7,895 nt of DNA, from the NCBI GenBank assembly GCA_910580225.1, contig CAJTXE010000038.1:32062-39956 (forward strand), written 5' to 3'. Source of the stretch: an uncultured Acetatifactor sp. (GTDB taxonomy: Bacteria > Bacillota > Clostridia > Lachnospirales > Lachnospiraceae). Each line of letters begins with the position of its first letter. Positions within the stretch are counted from its first letter, which is position 1. The translations under genes were made by a program, and so were the position numbers. The notes beneath the pieces are model-generated. The model was given only the letters and a program-made list of their open reading frames with translations, did not search any database and was not told where the DNA came from. Below are positions 5,487-7,895 of this stretch, piece by piece.

Positions 5487-7457
5487 TCAGCGTCTGCGCA
5501 GGGTAAAGCCGCCCACCAGCTGCTTCAGCACGGCGGCCTGGTGGGAGAGCTCCTCACTGGTGGCGGCGCTTTCCTCGGCGGTGGCGGAGTTAGACTGCAC
5601 TACCTCGGAAATCTGGCTGACAGCCAGGGTCACCTGATTGATGGAGCCGGTCTGGCGCTCTACCGCCTCGGCCATCAGGTCCATCTGTTCCGCGGCCTGC
5701 CCCGCCAGTTCCACCACCCGGGATACGGAAGAGGTGACGCTTGTAACAGCTTCCCCGCCGCTGCTGACCGCCTGGATGGAGCGGTTGATCAGTTCCATGG
5801 TGGCCTTGGTGGCCGCATTGGATTTGGAGGCCAGTTCCCGGACCTCATTTGCCACCACTGCAAAGCCTTTGCCTGCCTCGCCTGCTCTCGCAGCTTCCAC
5901 GGAGGCGTTCAGGGCCAGGATATTGGTCTGCAGGGCGATGTCTTCAATGGTATCAATGATATGCTTGATCTCATTGGAGGTGGCGGTGATCTGTTCCATT
6001 GCCCGGTTCAGTTCCTGGATATTCCGGTTGCTTTCCATCAGCTGAGCCTGGGCGCCGTCCACTGCGTTTTTGGTCTGTTCGGACAGATGTGCCGTTTTCT
6101 GCGCGTCCTTATCCATATCCGCCAGGGTGCCGGAGAGCTCAACCACCGCACTGGCCTGCTCCGTGGAACCCTGGGAAAGAGCAGTGCCGGAAGCAGCCAC
6201 CTGGGCGGAGCCGTTGGAAACCCGGCGGGTTGCCTGGGCGATGCCTCCCAGTGTGTGGTTCAATTTTTCGTTGATGGTTTCCAGATCTTCCCGAAGGGTC
6301 TGGAAATCTCCGGGATAACTGGCCTGAAGGCTGTCCGCGGTGAGGTCGCCGTTGGCAATGCCGCTGAGAATGGCGCCCATTTCCGCAAGCATGCCCTGGA
6401 AGTTTTCCACCAGATTGGCGGTGGAGTCGGACAGAATGCGGGTTTCGTCCTTTGTGGTCACCCGGGGAAGAGGACTTTTCAGATCACCTTCGGAAAGGGC
6501 GTGAAGGCGATTGGCGCATTTTACAATGGGTCCGGTGAAGGAGCGGCATACAGGGGCGGAAATCAGGATCACCAGGATGCAGAGCACCAGGCCCGCCGCC
6601 GACTGGATATTGTTGCCCACATAGGCATAGTGCAGAAATTCGTCTTCGCTGATGGTAACGCCCACACTCCATCCGTCTGTGCCGGGGATGGGAGCGTAGC
6701 CCTGAATGTATTCCGAATTGTCTTCAGGATAGATATAGGTACCCACCCCCCGTTCACCGGCAATCATTTTCTGTTCAATGGCCCCCAGTTCCTGAATGTA
6801 TTTATCATTGGGATTGGAGGCCATTTCCCGTACCAGATTCTCCTGGCTCAGGGCTTCTTCTTCGTCCAGGGCGGCAATGGTAGTGCCTTCCCGGTCAAGG
6901 ATATAGGCATCCCCCTCTTCTCCGATCTGTATCTCGCTGATGATGGACTGCAGAAGGTAAGTATCACATTGGAAATATACCACACCCTGGACTGTGCCGT
7001 CGGCGGTTACCGGGGCGGATACCACCATGTATCGGTCGTTTCCCTCCACATAAGGGGAGGACATGTAACTTTCTCCCCGAAGCGCCGCCTGGAAGAACGG
7101 TTCTCCGGAGATATCCGTACCATGAAACGCATCTTTCCCCTGGGCGTCCGCCATGCCTCCGAACCGCATGTAATAAGCGTCCACCTTTGTCTGGAGGAAG
7201 GCCTGCTTCTCTTCATCGCTCAACTCGGCGGAGGTGAGAATGGGGGAAGCGGCAATCTCCGCGATGGTCAGGGTGTAGGTAGAAATCATGTTCTGGGCGG
7301 CCAGGGCGGCCAAATCTGTTGTTTCGGTGAGGGTCTTTTCCAGGGCAGTCAGGGTGGAATTGCGGGAGATGGCCGTGCTAAGGACCACATTGACTGCAGA
7401 TACGCCAAGTGCGGCGAGGATCACCAGGAGCATGATTTTGGTATGAATTTTTTTCAT
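5487..7457 (-). CDS. Methyl-accepting chemotaxis protein, dCache type
   Basis: This transmembrane chemoreceptor passes ligand signals to CheA/CheW. The 656-residue product has a first membrane helix at about 8-29 and an extracellular dCache_1-like sensor at about 30-280 (ISGEPFFQAALRGE, SAPVTADGTVQGVV, GEEGDAYILDREGTTIAA). A second membrane helix follows at about 285-303, then HAMP at about 304-357. A second HAMP-like stretch covers about 360-400 (ANGDLTADSL...). The signalling hairpin is at about 400-650, with its conserved tip around EDIALQTNILALNASVEAA and GKGFAVVANEVRELA (505-543). The C-terminal ATAEESAATSEELSHQA resembles a methylation helix. The protein ends in LRRR with no CheR-tethering pentapeptide. 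The amino-acid-binding R.WY motif known from dCache_1AA sensors is not evident: the equivalent bases encode EPFFQA, so the ligand is open. An in-frame TAA sits 9 bases before the ATG, so the start cannot move upstream. Confidence 0.96.
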   Translation of the reverse strand: MKKIHTKIMLLVILAALGVSAVNVVLSTAISRNSTLTALEKTLTETTDLAALAAQNMISTYTLTIAEIAASPILTSAELSDEEKQAFLQTKVDAYYMRFGGMADAQGKDAFHGTDISGEPFFQAALRGESYMSSPYVEGNDRYMVVSAPVTADGTVQGVVYFQCDTYLLQSIISEIQIGEEGDAYILDREGTTIAALDEEEALSQENLVREMASNPNDKYIQELGAIEQKMIAGERGVGTYIYPEDNSEYIQGYAPIPGTDGWSVGVTISEDEFLHYAYVGNNIQSAAGLVLCILVILISAPVCRSFTGPIVKCANRLHALSEGDLKSPLPRVTTKDETRILSDSTANLVENFQGMLAEMGAILSGIANGDLTADSLQASYPGDFQTLREDLETINEKLNHTLGGIAQATRRVSNGSAQVAASGTALSQGSTEQASAVVELSGTLADMDKDAQKTAHLSEQTKNAVDGAQAQLMESNRNIQELNRAMEQITATSNEIKHIIDTIEDIALQTNILALNASVEAARAGEAGKGFAVVANEVRELASKSNAATKATMELINRSIQAVSSGGEAVTSVTSSVSRVVELAGQAAEQMDLMAEAVERQTGSINQVTLAVSQISEVVQSNSATAEESAATSEELSHQAAVLKQLVGGFTLRRR

Positions 7458-7462
7458 CGTTC

Positions 7463-7484
7463 TTTACGGCTGCTTTACGGCAGC
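7463..7484 (-). repeat. Two 11-bp tandem repeats between Shine-Dalgarno and mcp start
   Basis: Plus-strand units TTTACGGCTGC (7463-7473) and TTTACGGCAGC (7474-7484) are adjacent and differ at one base. They also create a hairpin, GCTGC (7469-7473) with GCAGC (7480-7484), loop TTTACG. They separate the only good Shine-Dalgarno (7490-7495) from the chemoreceptor ATG at 7457. Confidence 0.8.
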
Positions 7485-7489
7485 GTCAG

Positions 7490-7495
7490 CCTCCT
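7490..7495 (-). promoter_or_regulatory. Displaced Shine-Dalgarno of the chemoreceptor gene
   Basis: AGGAGG on the minus strand (within AAAAGGAGG) lies 32 bases before the ATG, far beyond the usual 5-10. Removing the two 11-bp repeats would leave 10. No other strong purine-rich site lies closer; the bases just before the ATG read TAAAGAACG. The hairpin formed by the repeats could shorten the effective distance. Confidence 0.5.
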
Positions 7496-7610
7496 TTTCT
7501 GGTTTCTGCTGTCTTCCGTGGGACGGTTTCGCAGGACTGGGTTACGGCGGATTACGTCCCTGCTGCCCGCTCCGGCAGCGTCCGGGGAGGGCAGGAAGAT
7601 TATCCCTTTT

Positions 7611-7639
7611 ATTTTACACAGGATTGAAAGAGATTGCAA
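7611..7639 (-). promoter_or_regulatory. Sigma-A-like promoter of the chemoreceptor gene
   Basis: On the minus strand, TTGCAA (7639-7634) and TAAAAT (7616-7611) are separated by exactly 17 bases, each close to consensus. It is the best promoter match I found in the window. No sigma-28-type motility promoter (TAAA...CCGATAT) was seen here. Confidence 0.65.
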
Positions 7640-7672
7640 GGTCTGCCAAACGTTTTTGTGTGAAAATCCATC

Positions 7673-7710
7673 TTGTAAAATTTGTAAAAATATTATAAAC
7701 TGATTATGAA
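7673..7710 (+). promoter_or_regulatory. AT-rich promoter region for the gene starting at 7819
   Basis: Two overlapping possibilities exist: TTGTAA (7673-7678) with TATAAA (7694-7699), spacing 15, and TTGTAA (7682-7687) with TATGAA (7705-7710), spacing 17. Neither is decisive. The octamer TTGTAAAA occurs at 7673 and 7682. The leader to the start at 7819 would be about 100 bases and includes the hairpin CCTGAA/TTCAGG (7732-7737 with 7744-7749). Confidence 0.35.
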
Positions 7711-7720
7711 AACGATGAGA
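7706..7720 (+). promoter_or_regulatory. Possible catabolite response element (cre-like)
   Basis: ATGAAAACGATGAGA matches the CcpA-site consensus TGWAANCGNTNWCA (over 7707-7720) at all but one defined position, with G in place of the final C. It sits just downstream of or overlapping the candidate promoter of the gene at 7819, where a cre would block transcription. One near match in a window this long is not improbable by chance. Confidence 0.25.
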
Positions 7721-7806
7721 ACACCTGCTTTCCTGAATTCGGTTTCAGGCAGTGCCCGGGTTCGGCGGCGGGGTGGTTTCGCAGACAAGGCTTCAAGTTA
7801 TTACAT

Positions 7807-7813
7807 AAGGAGG
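7807..7813 (+). promoter_or_regulatory. Ribosome binding site of the gene at 7819
   Basis: AAGGAGG is followed by 5 bases and then ATG at 7819. This strong consensus site makes the start call firm despite the short visible coding length. Confidence 0.85.
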
Positions 7814-7818
7814 AAAAC

Positions 7819-7895
7819 ATGAGTTCAAAAGCAGAAAAACACTCTATTCCCATCGTATTGATTCCCCTGTGCGGCACGGAGGAGCTTTCCAGTAA
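7819..7895 (+). CDS. Unidentified protein, N-terminal 25 residues (runs off window)
   Basis: The ATG follows a consensus ribosome binding site, and the frame stays open to the window edge. The visible start is MSSKAEKHSIPIVLIPLCGT followed by EELSS. There is a polar opening of about 8 residues, then a short hydrophobic stretch IPIVLIPLCG. This is too short for a signal peptide or membrane helix and looks more like a first beta strand leading into a glycine turn. I do not recognise the family. It is divergent from the chemoreceptor, sharing a 361-bp intergenic region; whether it belongs to motility or carbon metabolism cannot be told from this fragment. Confidence 0.75.
   Translation, partial: MSSKAEKHSIPIVLIPLCGTEELSS

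Larger units (their letters stand above)
7458..7604 (-). promoter_or_regulatory. Long structured 5' leader of the chemoreceptor mRNA
   Basis: From the predicted transcription start (about 7604) to the ATG there are about 147 bases. In mRNA order it holds three potential stems: GCTGCC/GGCAGC (7562-7567 with 7574-7579, loop of 6), GGGACG/CGTCCC (7520-7525 with 7555-7560, loop of 29), and the GCTGC/GCAGC hairpin in the tandem repeats. The pentamer CGTAA occurs four times on the minus strand. I could not match it to a known riboswitch; the conserved GACGCAAAGC of class I cyclic-di-GMP aptamers is not seen. Confidence 0.4.
7458..7818. other. 361-bp divergent intergenic region (mcp leader / next gene)
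   Basis: This gene-free stretch holds the chemoreceptor promoter and leader on its left side, an AT-rich core (about 7600-7710) with promoter elements for both directions, and a GC-rich leader for the plus-strand gene on its right side. The decamer GGTTTCGCAG occurs twice in the same orientation (7525-7534 and 7775-7784). No tRNA-like cloverleaf, small protein with ribosome binding site, or known riboswitch signature was found. Confidence 0.6.

Noticed and set aside
7458..7604. Class I or II cyclic-di-GMP riboswitch in the mcp leader
   Set aside because: Neither the GACGCAAAGC core of class I nor a convincing class II pseudoknot core could be seen by eye.
5475..7703. 742-codon open frame on the plus strand opposite the chemoreceptor gene
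   Set aside because: The product has the low-complexity glycine/histidine-rich look of a complement frame and no recognisable domain, while the minus strand encodes an unmistakable chemoreceptor. Only its start signal is kept as a finding.

Overview
The window reads as chromosomal DNA of a Gram-positive, low-to-mid GC Clostridia, most likely a gut Lachnospiraceae-type bacterium. The grounds are consensus AGGAGG-type ribosome binding sites, a PTESP-rich surface protein stalk, a compact glycogen phosphorylase, an AraC regulator of the cupin type and a dCache chemoreceptor. This placement is inference from style and families; no marker gene is present.

Layout: (1) 1-1809 (+) is the 3' part of a large, probably secreted surface protein: at least 14 copies of an 18-bp repeat encoding [I/A/V]PTESP, then an internally duplicated array of beta-rich modules (A1-B1-A2-B2-A'). 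(2) A strong bidirectional hairpin at 1826-1887 separates it from the convergent glgP-type glycogen/alpha-glucan phosphorylase (1925-4189, -). (3) A 236-bp divergent region (4190-4425) holds candidate promoters for glgP and for an AraC-family regulator (4426-5316, +). It also holds a 16-bp direct repeat with exactly 21-bp periodicity over the regulator's -10 box, a natural candidate for an AraC operator. (4) A 170-bp convergent region rich in inverted repeats lies between the regulator and a methyl-accepting chemotaxis protein (5487-7457, -). (5) A 361-bp divergent region carries a good promoter and a long structured leader for the chemoreceptor, and the start of a further gene (from 7819, +) that runs off the window.

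How the genes may work together: the phosphorylase releases glucose-1-phosphate from storage or dietary alpha-glucans. The adjacent divergent AraC protein, with its cupin sensor domain, is the obvious candidate to tune glgP, itself, or both in response to a small ligand. The chemoreceptor would steer movement by an extracellular ligand. No strong evidence links the chemoreceptor or the surface protein to the glucan genes beyond proximity.

I found no CRISPR array, transposase, tRNA or rRNA. I did not find a convincing novel multi-gene system. The best leads are the duplicated surface protein, the AraC-site-like repeat, and the unusual chemoreceptor leader, where two 11-bp tandem repeats separate the Shine-Dalgarno sequence from the start codon.
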